A stretch of 64,000 nt of DNA, taken from positions 1 through 64,000 of the forward strand of contig JAPLQE010000072.1 in the NCBI GenBank assembly GCA_026399835.1, read 5' to 3'. The position numbers were made by a program, and so were the translations under genes. Below the pieces are notes generated by a model. The model made no database searches, was not told the origin of the DNA, and saw only the letters and a program-made list of their open reading frames with translations. Of this stretch, positions 9,107 through 20,124 are shown in pieces (positions within the stretch are counted from its first letter, which is position 1; every line of letters starts with the position of its first letter). Origin of the DNA: Burkholderiales bacterium (GTDB lineage Bacteria; Pseudomonadota; Gammaproteobacteria; Burkholderiales; Burkholderiaceae_E).

Positions 9107-9664
9107 TCACAGCACGGCGGCGATCCACCGGCGGGCCTCCGCGCCCGTCCAGTCGACCTCGCCGGTCACCATGAAGGCGGCGCGGCCGTCGCGGCCGATC
9201 ACCGCGCTGCTCGGGAAGACGCGCACGCCCCAGGCCTTGGCGATGCCGCCGTCGGCGTCGCGCAGCACCGGCAGCGTCAGCGGCATCGTGCCGAGGAAGC
9301 GGCGGATCGCGGCGTCGGTCTCGCGGAAGTTCACCGCGATCACCTGCAGCCGGTCGCGCTCGTGGCGTTGCGCGAGCAGCTCGAGCGAGGGCATCTCGGC
9401 GCGGCAGGGCTCGCACCAGCTGGCCCAGAAGTTCAGCACGACCACTTGGCCGCGCTGGTCCTCCAGGCGCCACGGTGCGCCCTCCCAGGCGGGCAGCGCG
9501 ACCGGCGGCGTCGGGCGGCCGGCCGGCCAGGGGCGGCGCTGCGCGCCCTCGGTGCCGGCCTGCGCGCGCACCGGGCCCGCCGCAGAGGCGGCCAGGGCCG
9601 CGAGCGCGACGAGCGTGCCGCGGCGCGCGGCACGCGTGTTCGGGTGACGCTTCGGGCCGCTCAC
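9107..9664 (-). CDS. TlpA/ResA-like periplasmic thiol-disulfide protein
   Basis: 185 residues. The thioredoxin-fold active site is WCEPC (C84, C87) within [16 protein letters not shown], followed by the family blocks VIAVNFRE and [16 protein letters not shown] hydrophobic export segment covers residues 16-36. The chosen start is a GTG at 9664 that overlaps the stop of the Bug gene (GTGA). No ATG occurs in a sensible place, and the frame upstream is antisense-like. Proteins of this type reduce disulfides in cytochrome c or cupredoxin assembly. No cytochrome gene is adjacent, so the client is unknown. Confidence 0.82.
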   Translation of the reverse strand: MSGPKRHPNTRAARRGTLVALAALAASAAGPVRAQAGTEGAQRRPWPAGRPTPPVALPAWEGAPWRLEDQRGQVVVLNFWASWCEPCRAEMPSLELLAQRHERDRLQVIAVNFRETDAAIRRFLGTMPLTLPVLRDADGGIAKAWGVRVFPSSAVIGRDGRAAFMVTGEVDWTGAEARRWIAAVL

Positions 9665-10647
9665 TCCTGCGGGATGTTCCGGGTCGCGACCACGCGGCGG
9701 AACCGGGCGATGTCCTGCTGCACGCGGGTCCGGAACGCGTCGGGCGACGAGGGGCTCGCCCGCCCGCCGAGGTCCTCGAGGCGCTGCATCGTCTCGGGCT
9801 GCGCCAGCACCGCGCGGATCGCCTGCGCGACGCGATCGAGCACGGGTGCGGGCGTGCCCGGCGCCATCGCGACGCCGAGCCACGACTCGTACTCCAGCCC
9901 GGGGATGGTCTCGGCGGCCGACTGCACCCCCTGCACCAGCGAGCGGCCCGAGTCGGAGGTGACCGCGATCGCCCGCAGCTTGCCGCCGCGCACGTACGGC
10001 AGCGCCGCGGTCGCGGTCTCGATCATCACGTCGACGCGGCCGCCGGCCACGTCGGTGAACGCGGCGGCCGAGCCCTTGTACGGCACGTGGACGAGGTCGG
10101 TGCCGGTCTCGGCGGCGATCCATTCGCCGATCAGGTGGTGCGCGGTGCCCACGCCCACCGAGGTGAACGACAGCTTGCCGGGTGCGGCGCGCGCGCGCTC
10201 GATCAGGTCGCGCAGCGTGCGGATCGGCGACTCGGGCGCCACCGCGACGAACATCGGATAGGCGGTCAGCGTGCCGACGAAGGCCAGGCCGTCGAGCGGG
10301 TCGAAGGGCATGCGCTTGAGCATCGCCGCCTGGCTCGCATGGCCGCTGGGCAGCAGCAGCCAGGTGTAGCCGTCGGCCGGTCCGCGTGCGACCGCCTCGG
10401 CGGCCACCAGCCCGCCCGCGCCGACGCGGTTCTCGACCACCACCGGCTGGCCGAGCAGCGGCTGGATGCGCTGCGCGAGCAGTCGCGCCACGACGTCGGA
10501 GCTGCCGCCCGGCGCGAAGCCGACCAGGATGCGGATCGGGCGCGACGGCCAGGGCTCGGCCTGGGCGCGCGCGGCGGGCGCGAGCGAGGCGAGCGCGGCC
10601 GAGGCCAGCGCGCCGCGCATCAGGGATCGTCTGCCGTGGATGGTCAT
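9661..10647 (-). CDS. Bug/TctC-family tripartite tricarboxylate-type solute receptor
   Basis: 328 residues. Bug proteins are periplasmic receptors, very numerous in Burkholderiales, that bind carboxylates and other small organic molecules. An Arg-Arg signal region ([14 protein letters not shown]) ends at ARAQA near residue 29. Family signatures are the [20 protein letters not shown] block, the [10 protein letters not shown] loop and [12 protein letters not shown]. No TctA or TctB permease genes are nearby, which is common for orphan Bug receptors. The ATG at 10647 has GGAGACCCC upstream. A GATAAT hexamer at 10735-10740 on the minus strand may be part of its promoter. The ligand is unknown. 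Confidence 0.9.
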   Translation of the reverse strand: MTIHGRRSLMRGALASAALASLAPAARAQAEPWPSRPIRILVGFAPGGSSDVVARLLAQRIQPLLGQPVVVENRVGAGGLVAAEAVARGPADGYTWLLLPSGHASQAAMLKRMPFDPLDGLAFVGTLTAYPMFVAVAPESPIRTLRDLIERARAAPGKLSFTSVGVGTAHHLIGEWIAAETGTDLVHVPYKGSAAAFTDVAGGRVDVMIETATAALPYVRGGKLRAIAVTSDSGRSLVQGVQSAAETIPGLEYESWLGVAMAPGTPAPVLDRVAQAIRAVLAQPETMQRLEDLGGRASPSSPDAFRTRVQQDIARFRRVVATRNIPQE

Positions 10648-10828
10648 GGGGTCTCCGGGGTCGGCATGGGGCAGCGGGCGGGGGCGGGCGGCGGCGATCG
10701 CCGCGGCCGGTCCCGCCGGGGGCCGAGTCGGCGGATTATCCCGCATCGACGGAACGGCCGTCGGCGCGGGGCGTGCCGCGCGCTGCGACCCCTGGACCCG
10801 CGCCGGGCGCCCCCCGCGCCCCGGCTGA

Positions 10829-10834
10829 TACACT
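10829..10834 (+). promoter_or_regulatory. Putative extended -10 element of prfC
   Basis: TACACT preceded by TGA (TGATACACT) lies 11 bases before the prfC ATG, the only AT-rich spot in a 200-bp very GC-rich gap. No convincing -35 box is seen, which fits an extended -10 promoter with a very short leader. Confidence 0.3.
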
Positions 10835-10845
10835 TCGCCGCGCGC

Positions 10846-12456
<1,611 letters not shown>

Positions 12457-12466
12457 GGCGGGCGCG

Positions 12467-13702
12467 ATGGCCGGCACCGGCGCGTCCATGCCCGGCGGTG
12501 CCCCGTCCGGCGGTGTCCTGCCGATGGTCGTCGCCGGTTTCGTCTGCGTGCTGGTCGGCTTCGCCAGCTCGTACGCGATCGTCGTGCAGGCCGCTCGCGC
12601 GATGGGGCTCGACGCCGCGCAGCTCGCCACGATGACCGCCGCGCTCGCGCTCGGCATGGGCCTGACCACGCTGCTGCCTAGCCTGTGGCTGCGGATCCCG
12701 GTGGTCACCGCCTGGTCGACCCCCGGCGCGGCGCTGCTCGCGGTCAGCCTGCCCGGCGTGCCGCTGCCCGAGGCGATCGGCGCCTTCCTCGCGTGCGCGG
12801 TGCTGCTGACGGTCGCGGGCGCGAGCGGGCTCTTCGAGCGCTGGATGAGCCGCATCCCGATGTCGATCGCGAGCGCGCTGCTGGCGGGCGTGCTGCTTCG
12901 CTTCGGGCTGGATGCGTTCGGCGGGCTCGCGAGCGCGCCCGCGATCGTCGGTCCGATGCTCGCGACCTTTCTCGTCGCGCGCCGCGTCTCGCCGCGGTGG
13001 GCGGTGCCGACGACGCTGATCGCGGGCCTGGTCGCCGTCTTCGCCGGACCGGGCCTGACGCTCGGGCCGGCGGGGCCGGCGGGCGCACCGGCCGTGGCCG
13101 CCGCCGCGTCCGCCGCCGCGTCCGTCGTGCCGCTCGCATGGCCGCCGGCGTTCTCGGTATCGACCCTGCTCGGCGTCGCGCTGCCGCTGTTCGTCGTCAC
13201 GATGGCCTCGCAGAACCTGCCCGGCGTCGCGGTGCTCAGGGCATCGGGCTACGGCGATGCGCCGATCTCGCGCCTGCTGACGATCGCCGGCGTGGCCACG
13301 CTGGTGCTCGCGCCCTTCGGTGCGTTCGCGCTGAACCTCGCCGCGATCAGCGCTGCGCTCTGCATGGCGCCCGACGTGCATCCCGACCCGCGGCGGCGCT
13401 GGGTGGCGGCCGCGTGCGCGGGTGGCTTCTACCTCTCGATGGCCGCCTTCGCCGGCCCGCTCGCGGCGCTGTTCGCGGCCCTGCCGCGCGAGATGGTGAT
13501 CGCCGTCGCCGGCCTCGCGCTGCTGCCCACGATCGGCCGCGGCCTGCTCGCCGCGGTCTCGAACGACGACGAGCGCGAACCGGCCCTGGTGACCTTCCTG
13601 GTCACCGCATCGGGCGTGGTGCTGTGGGGCGTGGGCTCGGCGTTCTGGGGCGTGGTGTTCGGGGTGGCGGCGCTGCTGGCCTGGCGGCCGCGCGCCGCGT
13701 GA
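12467..13702 (+). CDS. BenE-family inner-membrane transporter (benzoate/H+ symporter family)
   Basis: 411 residues, with about 11-12 hydrophobic segments covering almost the full length. The family regions LPSLWLRIPVVTAWSTPGAA, FVVTMASQNLPGVAVLRA and the NLAAISAALCMAPDVHPDP loop are present, so placement in the BenE family is firm. Characterised members import benzoate with protons, while many homologues have unknown substrates. It starts ten bases after prfC and is probably co-transcribed. No benzoate dioxygenase genes are adjacent. An aromatic acid substrate would fit the Rieske and CoA-ligase clusters further along, but this is inference. Confidence 0.85.
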   Translation: MAGTGASMPGGAPSGGVLPMVVAGFVCVLVGFASSYAIVVQAARAMGLDAAQLATMTAALALGMGLTTLLPSLWLRIPVVTAWSTPGAALLAVSLPGVPLPEAIGAFLACAVLLTVAGASGLFERWMSRIPMSIASALLAGVLLRFGLDAFGGLASAPAIVGPMLATFLVARRVSPRWAVPTTLIAGLVAVFAGPGLTLGPAGPAGAPAVAAAASAAASVVPLAWPPAFSVSTLLGVALPLFVVTMASQNLPGVAVLRASGYGDAPISRLLTIAGVATLVLAPFGAFALNLAAISAALCMAPDVHPDPRRRWVAAACAGGFYLSMAAFAGPLAALFAALPREMVIAVAGLALLPTIGRGLLAAVSNDDEREPALVTFLVTASGVVLWGVGSAFWGVVFGVAALLAWRPRAA

Positions 13703-13709
13703 TGGGCAC

Positions 13710-14561
13710 TCATCGCGTGTCGAACCCCTGCGCGCGGACGAAGTCGCCCCAGTCCTCGCGCTGAGCCGTCGCGTACTGCGTGGCGCGCTCGTCGGACCAT
13801 GACTTCGAGGGACCGGCGCCCGGCGGACGCCGCCCCGACTGCGCGGTCACGTAGCGGGCGTCGAAGGCGTCGATCGCCGCGTCGTCCAGGGTACCGTCGC
13901 GATCCTCGCCGAACCGGTCGACGTGGAGCGTCGCCGACAGGGGCAGTCGGGGATTGACGTCGCGACGGCCGGCCGGCCAGCCGAGGCACAGCCCGCCGAT
14001 CGGGAACACGTGGGCGGGCATGCACAGCAGTTCGGCGAGCCGCGCGGCGCGGTCGCGCAGCACGCTGATCGGGCAGCAGGCGAGTCCCACCGCCTCGGCC
14101 GCCCGGATGAGGTTCATCATCACGAGCGCGGCGTCCACCGTCGGATTGAAGAATCCGTCGAGGTGCTCGTTGGTGAACGGCAGGCCGCGGCGCTCGAACA
14201 GCCGTCGGAACCGACGTCCGTTGCCGCACACGACGAGCAGCGCGGGTGCATCCGCGATCCACGGCATCGACGGCACGAGCGCCTCGACCTCGCGACGCAG
14301 CACGGGGTCCCGCAGGTCGACGACGTCGGCCTGCTGCAGGTAGCTCTTGGAGGGCGCACCGAGCGCGCACCCGGTCAGCAGCCGCACCAGGCCCGGCTCG
14401 ACGGCGCGATCGGTCCAGGCGCGATGGGTCGCGTGGGTCGCCATGCGCAGCAGTTCGTCGAGGCCGGCGAGTCCGGCGAGTCCGGCGGGTGCCTCGACCG
14501 TCTCGCCGAACCGCTCGAGCAGGGCGCGGTGCAGCGCTCCCACGGTATCCGCATCGTCCAT
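13710..14561 (-). CDS. Nitroreductase-family flavoprotein
   Basis: 283 residues. The arrangement TDRAVEPGLVRLLTGCALGAPSKSYLQQADVV is the start of the FMN-dependent nitroreductase fold, and IGGLCLGWPAGRRDVNPRLP is its NfsA/NfrA-like ending. FMN-contacting residues sit in these blocks. Such proteins reduce nitro groups, quinones or other electrophiles with NAD(P)H. The ATG at 14561 is followed by 40 poorly conserved residues, so a later start is possible. The gene converges on the BenE-like permease, with only seven bases between the stops. Confidence 0.8.
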   Translation of the reverse strand: MDDADTVGALHRALLERFGETVEAPAGLAGLAGLDELLRMATHATHRAWTDRAVEPGLVRLLTGCALGAPSKSYLQQADVVDLRDPVLRREVEALVPSMPWIADAPALLVVCGNGRRFRRLFERRGLPFTNEHLDGFFNPTVDAALVMMNLIRAAEAVGLACCPISVLRDRAARLAELLCMPAHVFPIGGLCLGWPAGRRDVNPRLPLSATLHVDRFGEDRDGTLDDAAIDAFDARYVTAQSGRRPPGAGPSKSWSDERATQYATAQREDWGDFVRAQGFDTR

Positions 14562-14750
14562 CTTCGATCGCTCCGGTGCTCCGTGTCGGTCGAGGCGGTG
14601 CCGTCGATGCCGATGGGATGTCGACCGACATTCTGAGCCCGGCGGCGGGCGCCGTCCGGGTCGGCGGCTCGACGTTCGGCCGACGGCACTCGGTCGGTTG
14701 GCCTAAGCCTTGCAACCCGCACGAGGCCTGCATCGGCGGGTGGTCGGACC

Positions 14751-14779
14751 TTGGTGGGCGAGGGTCTGTCGGCTAGAAT
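14751..14779 (+). promoter_or_regulatory. Sigma-70-type promoter of the HNH gene
   Basis: TTGGTG (14751-14756), 17 bases, then TAGAAT (14774-14779). Transcription should begin near 14786, about 26 bases before the ATG at 14812. This is one of the best promoter matches in the window. It argues against the earlier in-frame start at 14710, which would lie upstream of the promoter. Confidence 0.6.
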
Positions 14780-14811
14780 GCTGTACAAAGACACAGTCAT
14801 GCGGGGGTGCC

Positions 14812-16491
14812 ATGTTCGAGCCCGATGCCGTTGATCTCTCCTCGTCCGACGGGTCCGACGGGTCCGACGGGTCCGACGGGGCCGATGGGGCCGATGGTTC
14901 GGCGGCTGCGGCTGCGGCTGCGGCTGTGTCCGAGCCGATGCCGGACGGGTCGACCGCGGCTGGGCCGCCGTTGATCCAGATGCCCCTGCCCGAGCTCGAG
15001 GCCCGCATCACCGAGCTGGCGGGGCACCTGAACGCGGCGCATCACCGCTTCCTCGCGCTGGTGGCCGAGTTCGACCGTCGCGAGGGCTGGGCCGACGGCG
15101 CGACGCGCTCGTGCGCGCACTGGCTGGGGTGGAAGTGCGGCATCGAGCTGGGTGCGGCGCGTGAGAAGGTGCGCACGGGGCGCGCGCTCGAGTCGCTGCC
15201 GCGGATCGCCGAGGCGATGTCCCGCGGGGAGCTGAGCTACTCGAAGGTCCGAGCGCTGACGCGGGTGGCGACGCCGCAGACCGAGGAGACGCTGCTGATG
15301 ATCGCGCAGCACGGCACCGCGCATCACGTGGAGTCGGTGGTGCGGGGCTATCGGCGCGCGCAGCAGGCGGTCGAGCTCGATCGGGAGGCGCGCCAGCAGC
15401 TGAACCGAGGCCTGACGTACCGTCACGACGAGGACGGATCGCTCTGGCTGCAGGGGTGCCTGCCGGCCGAAGGTGGAGCGATCGTGCTGAGGGCGCTGCA
15501 GCGCGCGCTCGACGAGGACGCGCAGGGCGCCGCGGTTGGGAAGGCGGTATCCGGCGTTCCCGCGGGAACGTGGTCGGGCGTTCCCGCGGGAACGGGTGGC
15601 CTCGCGGGACCGGCCACCGCCAAGACCGAGCCAGCGTCCGAGTCCCCAACGGACCCCGCAGCCGACCCCGCAGCGGCCCCCGCAGCGGCCCCCGAGTCCG
15701 CCGACACCCCCTCGCAACGCCGAGCCGACGCGCTGGTGCGGTTCGCCGAGAGCTGGCTGGCGCGCGGGGATCGGGCGCTGGCGGGCGGCGAGCGCCAGAC
15801 GCTCGTCGTGCACATCGACGCGGGCAGCCTGGTGGCCGATCGGCCGGGCCGCAGCGGGCTCGAGGACGGCCCGGTGCTGGCCGTCGAGACGGTGCGTCGG
15901 CTGGGGTGCGATGCGAGCCTGGTGGCGATCGTCGAGGACGGGCAGGGGCGGGTGCTCGACGTGGGCCGGCGCACCCGCAGCATCCCCGCGGCGATCGGGC
16001 GGGCGCTGCGGGCACGCGACCGGGGCTGCCGGTATCCGGGCTGCACGCAGCAGCGCTTCGTCGAGGGCCATCACATCGAGCACTGGGCGCACGGGGGAGG
16101 CACGCGGCTGTCGAACCTGGTGCTGCTGTGCCGCCGGCATCACCGCAAGGTGCACGAGGGCGGTGTGCGGGTGCAGCGGCTCGACGACGGCGCGCTGCGG
16201 TTCGTCGATGGGCTGGGGCGGCGGATCGATGCCGCGCCGCCGCAGTCGGGGGCGCCGGACTGGATCGCGGCGCAGCATCGGCAGAGCGGCCCCCCGATCG
16301 ACGCCGGCACGGCGACCGGGCACTGGCGTGGCGAGCGGCTCGATCTCGGGCTGGCGGTGGCGGGGCTGTGCGTGGCGCAGGCAGCGGACACTGCGCGGCG
16401 AGGGGCGGCGCGAGATGGTTCTCGAGACAGTGCTCGAGACTTCGCGCAACGCGGATCACGACATCCACCAAGCGCACAAGGCGTCGGATAA
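14812..16491 (+). CDS. DUF222 / 13E12-repeat HNH-nuclease-motif protein
   Basis: 559 residues. An N-terminal Ser-Asp-Gly and poly-Ala tract is followed by a DUF222-like helical domain (about 60-220: LNAAHHRFLALVAEFDRREGW, then ELSYSKVRALTRVA). A Pro/Ala-rich linker comes next. An HNH domain lies near residues 400-450, with the CRYPGC knuckle, GHHIEHWAHGG, NLVLLCRRHHR and KVHEGG. The HNH metal and catalytic histidines look intact. This architecture is best known from actinobacteria, where the proteins occur in many copies of unknown role. The ATG at 14812 lies 33 bp after a good promoter. Simple repeats and palindromes inside the coding sequence, and a family more typical of another phylum, suggest past transfer. 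Confidence 0.82.
   Translation: MFEPDAVDLSSSDGSDGSDGSDGADGADGSAAAAAAAAVSEPMPDGSTAAGPPLIQMPLPELEARITELAGHLNAAHHRFLALVAEFDRREGWADGATRSCAHWLGWKCGIELGAAREKVRTGRALESLPRIAEAMSRGELSYSKVRALTRVATPQTEETLLMIAQHGTAHHVESVVRGYRRAQQAVELDREARQQLNRGLTYRHDEDGSLWLQGCLPAEGGAIVLRALQRALDEDAQGAAVGKAVSGVPAGTWSGVPAGTGGLAGPATAKTEPASESPTDPAADPAAAPAAAPESADTPSQRRADALVRFAESWLARGDRALAGGERQTLVVHIDAGSLVADRPGRSGLEDGPVLAVETVRRLGCDASLVAIVEDGQGRVLDVGRRTRSIPAAIGRALRARDRGCRYPGCTQQRFVEGHHIEHWAHGGGTRLSNLVLLCRRHHRKVHEGGVRVQRLDDGALRFVDGLGRRIDAAPPQSGAPDWIAAQHRQSGPPIDAGTATGHWRGERLDLGLAVAGLCVAQAADTARRGAARDGSRDSARDFAQRGSRHPPSAQGVG
14845..14927 (+). repeat. Tandem 9-bp and 6-bp repeats at the 5' end of the HNH gene
   Basis: Four exact copies of TCCGACGGG (14845-14880) are followed by two degenerate copies of the same unit, then three copies of GGCTGC plus one variant (14904-14927). 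Both units are multiples of three, so copy-number change alters only the length of the SDG and Ala tracts and keeps the frame. Confidence 0.9.
15555..15594. repeat. Two copies of a 16-bp perfect palindrome inside the HNH gene
   Basis: CGTTCCCGCGGGAACG occurs at 15555-15570 and again at 15579-15594, start-to-start distance 24 bp. Both copies are preceded by GG. They encode the repeated peptide SGVPAGT in the linker between the DUF222 and HNH domains. Being in frame and 24 bp apart, the pair looks like a tandem duplication of a palindromic unit. Confidence 0.85.
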
Positions 16492-16568
16492 GCTCGTCCT
16501 GCGCGCGCCGGGTCACGGACCCATTTGCCGCCGGTCTCCCGCGACCGCACTCGACCAGGAGCCGATCG

Positions 16569-17033
16569 ATGGAGTTGATCCTGTGGCGTCATGCGCTCGC
16601 CGAGGACGGCAGTCCCGATGCCGCCCGCCGTCTGACGTCGCGTGGTGCGAAGGACGCGGCCGCGGTCGGTGCATGGCTGAGGCGACAGCTCGGGGACGAG
16701 GCGGTCACCGTCCTGTCGAGTCCGTCGCGGCGCACGATGCAGACCGCTGAGGCGCTCGGCCTCGCCGTCGAACCCATCGACGCGCTCGGCCCGGAGGCCG
16801 GTGTCGACGCCGTGCTCGCCGTCGCAGGCTGGCCCTCGGGACGGGACGGCGTCGTGGTCGTGGTCGGTCACGGCCCCTGGATCGGGGAGGTCGCCGCGCG
16901 TCTGCTCACCGGCCGTGACGACGCATGGCCGTTCGCGAAGGGCGCGCTGTGGTGGTTCGGTTGGGCCAAGGGCGACGGGGGCAGCGCGACAGTGAGGCTC
17001 AAGGCCGTGCTGTCGCCAGAGCTGCTGCGCTGA
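16569..17033 (+). CDS. sixA: SixA-like phosphohistidine phosphatase
   Basis: 154 residues, typical for SixA. It belongs to the histidine phosphatase superfamily and in other bacteria removes phosphate from histidine phosphotransfer domains or nitrogen-PTS proteins. The catalytic RH motif is at R7-H8 (LILWRHALAE). The second conserved arginine is in SSPSRRTMQTAEAL, and the second catalytic histidine is in VVVVGHGPWIGE. It follows the HNH gene by 77 bp. The phosphotransfer partner cannot be identified from the window. Confidence 0.88.
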   Translation: MELILWRHALAEDGSPDAARRLTSRGAKDAAAVGAWLRRQLGDEAVTVLSSPSRRTMQTAEALGLAVEPIDALGPEAGVDAVLAVAGWPSGRDGVVVVVGHGPWIGEVAARLLTGRDDAWPFAKGALWWFGWAKGDGGSATVRLKAVLSPELLR

Positions 17034-17048
17034 CCCGGGCGCTCAGGT

Positions 17049-18038
17049 TCAGTCCGGCCTGATCCCCGCCCGCCGTACCACCTCGCCCCAGCGCTTCTGC
17101 TCGGCGCGCACGAAGGCCGCGTACTGCTCCGGCGTGTTGCCCACGCCGACCGCGGCGTCGTTGGCGAAGCGCTCGGTCACCGCCGAGGCGCGCAGCGCCT
17201 TGCTGCACTCGTCGGCGATCCGCCTGATCACCGCCTCGGGCGTGCCGGCGGGGGCCTGCAGCCCGTACCACTGCGAGGTCTCGAAGCCGGGGTAGCCCTG
17301 CTCGGCGACGGTCGGCACGTCGGGCAGCACCGGCACGCGCTGCGCCGAGCCGACCGCGATCGCGCGCAGCTTGCCGCTGCGCACGTGCGGCAGCGAGGCC
17401 GGTGCGCCGGTCGCCCCGCACTCGGTGCGGCCGGCCAGCAGGTCGACCATCTGCGGGCCGGTGCCCCGGTACGGGATGTGCGTGATGAAGGTGCCGCTGA
17501 CCAGCTTCAGGTACTCCATCGACAGGTGCCCGGCGCTGCCGTTGCCCGCCGAACCGTAGTTGAGCTGACCGGGGCGGCTCTTCGCGAGCGCGACGAACTC
17601 CTTGAGGGTGCGCGCCGGCACGTCCGGGTGCACGACGAACAGGTTGGGCACGCGCGCCAGCAGCGTGACGGCGACGAAGTCGCGGTCGACGTCGAAGGGC
17701 TGCTTCGGCAGCATCACCGGATTGACCGCGAGCGTGCCGACGTGGCCGAGGATCAGCGTGTGGCCGTCGTGATCGGCCTTGGCGACATCGGCCATCGCGA
17801 CCGTGCCCGCGCCGCCCGGCTTGTTCTCGACGTAGACCGTCTGGCCGATCTGCCGGGTGAGCTCGACCGCGATCGAGCGCGCGACGATCTCGGAGCTGCC
17901 GCCCGGGGCGAAGGGCACCACCAGCCGCACCGTCTTGCGCGGCCAGTCGGACTGCGCGCGCACGAAGGCGGGTGCGGCGAGGCCGGCGATCGCGGCGGCC
18001 GGACCGAGCAGCAGCCGGCGTCGGGTCGGTGTGTCCAT
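17049..18038 (-). CDS. Bug/TctC-family solute receptor (second copy)
   Basis: 329 residues. A Tat-like N-terminus ([19 protein letters not shown]) ends at FVRAQS near residue 29, so the protein is periplasmic. Family blocks are [47 protein letters not shown] and [13 protein letters not shown]. It is only moderately similar to the Bug protein at 9661, so this is not a recent duplication. No TctAB genes are adjacent. It converges on sixA with 15 bases between the stops and is divergent from the aldo/keto reductase. The ligand is unknown. Confidence 0.9.
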   Translation of the reverse strand: MDTPTRRRLLLGPAAAIAGLAAPAFVRAQSDWPRKTVRLVVPFAPGGSSEIVARSIAVELTRQIGQTVYVENKPGGAGTVAMADVAKADHDGHTLILGHVGTLAVNPVMLPKQPFDVDRDFVAVTLLARVPNLFVVHPDVPARTLKEFVALAKSRPGQLNYGSAGNGSAGHLSMEYLKLVSGTFITHIPYRGTGPQMVDLLAGRTECGATGAPASLPHVRSGKLRAIAVGSAQRVPVLPDVPTVAEQGYPGFETSQWYGLQAPAGTPEAVIRRIADECSKALRASAVTERFANDAAVGVGNTPEQYAAFVRAEQKRWGEVVRRAGIRPD

Positions 18039-18167
18039 CCTGCCTCCCTGCCGTCGACCGGCATGTCGTGTGCCGCGAGCGTAGTGAGGCGCCGTGGCGG
18101 CGTCAAACGACGGCCGCGCGCGGCACGCGCCGACGACGCGCGCGCCGATCCCGGGCATCATCCGGCG

Positions 18168-19172
18168 ATGGACACCCTCCCGCTTCCCGCCCGCACCCTC
18201 GGCCGCGACGGCCCCACGGTCGGCGCCCTCGGGCTCGGCTGCATGGGCATGAGCGAGTTCTACGGACCCGCCGACCCGGCCGAGTCGGTCCGCACGATCC
18301 ACCGCGCCGTCGAGCGCGGCGCGACGCTGATCGACACCGCCGACATCTACGGCCACGGCGACAACGAGGTCCTGGTCGGCCGGGCGATCGCCGACCGCCG
18401 CGACCGCGTCGTGCTGGCGAGCAAGTTCGGCATCCTGCGCCGGCGCGACGATCCGACCTATCGCGGCATGTCCGGCACGCCGGCCCATGTGCGCGAGGCC
18501 TGCGAGGCGTCCCTGAAGCGCCTGGGCACCGACGTCATCGACCTGTACTACGTGCACCGCATCGACGGCGTCACGCCGATCGAGGACACCGTCGGCGCGA
18601 TGGCCGACCTGGTGCGCGCCGGCAAGGTCCGCTGGCTCGGGCTCTCCGAGGTCGGCGCGGCCACCGTGCGGCGCGCGCAGGCGGTCCATCCGATCGCCGC
18701 GGTGCAGACCGAGTGGTCGCTGTGGAGCCGCGACGTCGAGCCGCTGCTGCCGGTGCTGCGCGAGCTCGGCATCGGCTTCGTGCCGTACAGCCCGCTCGGG
18801 CGAGGCTTCCTCACCGGCGCCACCACCGACGCCTCGACGCTCGCCGCCGACGACTTCCGCCGCGGCCAGCCGCGCTTCGCCGCGGAGAATGCCTCGCGCA
18901 ACCGCGAGCTGCTCGCGGCCTTCACCGCGATCGCGCGCGACAAGCAGTGCACGCCCGCGCAGCTCGCGCTCGCCTGGCTGCTGGCGCAGGGGCGCGACGT
19001 GGTACCCATCCCCGGCACGACGAAGACCGCTCGGCTCGACGAGAACCTGGGCGCCGTCGACGTGGCGCTGTCCGCACGCGAGCTCGCGCGCATCGAGGCG
19101 CTTCGGCTGCACGAGTCGGTCGCCGGCTCGCGCTATCCCGACATGGCCTGGGTGATGCGGGAATCGCCCTGA
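18168..19172 (+). CDS. Aldo/keto reductase
   Basis: 334 residues, a TIM-barrel NADPH-dependent oxidoreductase for aldehydes or ketones. The N-terminal [13 protein letters not shown] block is typical of the AKR13/YajO-like group. The catalytic tetrad can be followed as D and Y in DTADIYG, K in LASKFG and H in YYVHRID. The cofactor-binding ending [17 protein letters not shown] is present. The ATG at 18168 lies directly before the conserved region, 130 bp from the divergent Bug start. The substrate is unknown. Confidence 0.92.
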   Translation: MDTLPLPARTLGRDGPTVGALGLGCMGMSEFYGPADPAESVRTIHRAVERGATLIDTADIYGHGDNEVLVGRAIADRRDRVVLASKFGILRRRDDPTYRGMSGTPAHVREACEASLKRLGTDVIDLYYVHRIDGVTPIEDTVGAMADLVRAGKVRWLGLSEVGAATVRRAQAVHPIAAVQTEWSLWSRDVEPLLPVLRELGIGFVPYSPLGRGFLTGATTDASTLAADDFRRGQPRFAAENASRNRELLAAFTAIARDKQCTPAQLALAWLLAQGRDVVPIPGTTKTARLDENLGAVDVALSARELARIEALRLHESVAGSRYPDMAWVMRESP

Positions 19173-19278
19173 TCCCCACCTCGCTGCAGGCCGGTCTGTG
19201 GGGCCTGTTCGCGGGCGGCGCGCTCATCGACGAAGCTGGGCGGTTGAGCGGGGGGAGCACCCGCGCCGCGCGCGGGCT

Positions 19279-20124
19279 TCAGGTCGTCGCGCCGAGGGCC
19301 CTCGAGCCGCCCAGCACCGAGTAGTCGTCCCCATGCTCGGCGAGCCAGCGCTCGCCCAGCTCGCCCGGGCCCTGCGACGGATGGAAGTCGCGGCGCGTGT
19401 ACTCGCGCCAGGCGGCCACGTTGCCGCGGATGAAGCCCTCGCGCCCGAACAGGAAGCGGCCTGCGCTAGACCAGGTCGACGCCTTGAACAGCGCGCCGTC
19501 GTCCCACAGGTTGCGCAGCGTCTGGCGCGTGATGTCGGCGAGGAAGGTCACCGTGATGAAGCGGAAGATGCGGACCCGCCAGGCGTGCGTGCCGCCGAGC
19601 GCGGTGTACATGTCGAAGGCCGTGCAGCGGTGCTCGGCCTCCTCGGCGCTGTGCCACTCCCAGAGCAGGCGCAGCCGCGGCTCGGCGCCTTCGAGCGCAT
19701 GAGGATGGCGCAGCAGCCAGTCGGCGAAGACCGCGGTGAAGTGCTCGACCGCGGCCGTGCCGGCGACGAGATTGCGCAGGTCGACGCCCGCGAAGCGCTC
19801 GATGCGCCGCTGCGCGCGCGGACCGACGGTGTTGTGCTGGCCCTGGGCTTCGAGGATGGCATTGAAGCGGGCGTGCAGATGCCGATGCGTGGCCTCCTGG
19901 CCGATGAAGCCGCGCACCTCGTCGGCGAAGGCCTCGCGTCGCTCCGGGGGCAGGGCGGCGAGGCCGAGGCGCAGCGAGTCGATGAAGCTCTGCTCGCCGA
20001 CCGGGAAGCTCATGGACAGCGCATTGAAGAGCGCCGAGCGGAAGGCGTCGCCGCCGTTCCAGCGGACCGGGAACGGCGTGTCGAGGTCGATGCCGAGGCG
20101 ACGGACGGGAAGGTCGTGGCTCAC
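19279..20124 (-). CDS. PF10118-type putative metal-dependent hydrolase (ferritin-like)
   Basis: 281 residues. The protein belongs to the family annotated as putative metal-dependent hydrolase (COG3687). Helical blocks carry ExxH-type ligands, as in GQEATHRHLHARF, AVEHFTAVFADW and WHSAEEAEHRCTAFDMY, which suggests a two-metal ferritin-like centre. The biochemical role of the family is not established to my knowledge. The start is a GTG at 20124 with AGGACA about nine bases upstream, and no ATG is available before the conserved region. It stands alone between the aldo/keto reductase and the catabolic cluster. Confidence 0.8.
   Translation of the reverse strand: MSHDLPVRRLGIDLDTPFPVRWNGGDAFRSALFNALSMSFPVGEQSFIDSLRLGLAALPPERREAFADEVRGFIGQEATHRHLHARFNAILEAQGQHNTVGPRAQRRIERFAGVDLRNLVAGTAAVEHFTAVFADWLLRHPHALEGAEPRLRLLWEWHSAEEAEHRCTAFDMYTALGGTHAWRVRIFRFITVTFLADITRQTLRNLWDDGALFKASTWSSAGRFLFGREGFIRGNVAAWREYTRRDFHPSQGPGELGERWLAEHGDDYSVLGGSRALGATT

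Noticed and set aside
14710-14811. Earlier ATG for the HNH gene adding 34 residues
   Set aside because: It precedes the likely transcription start near 14786, so it would not be on the mRNA.
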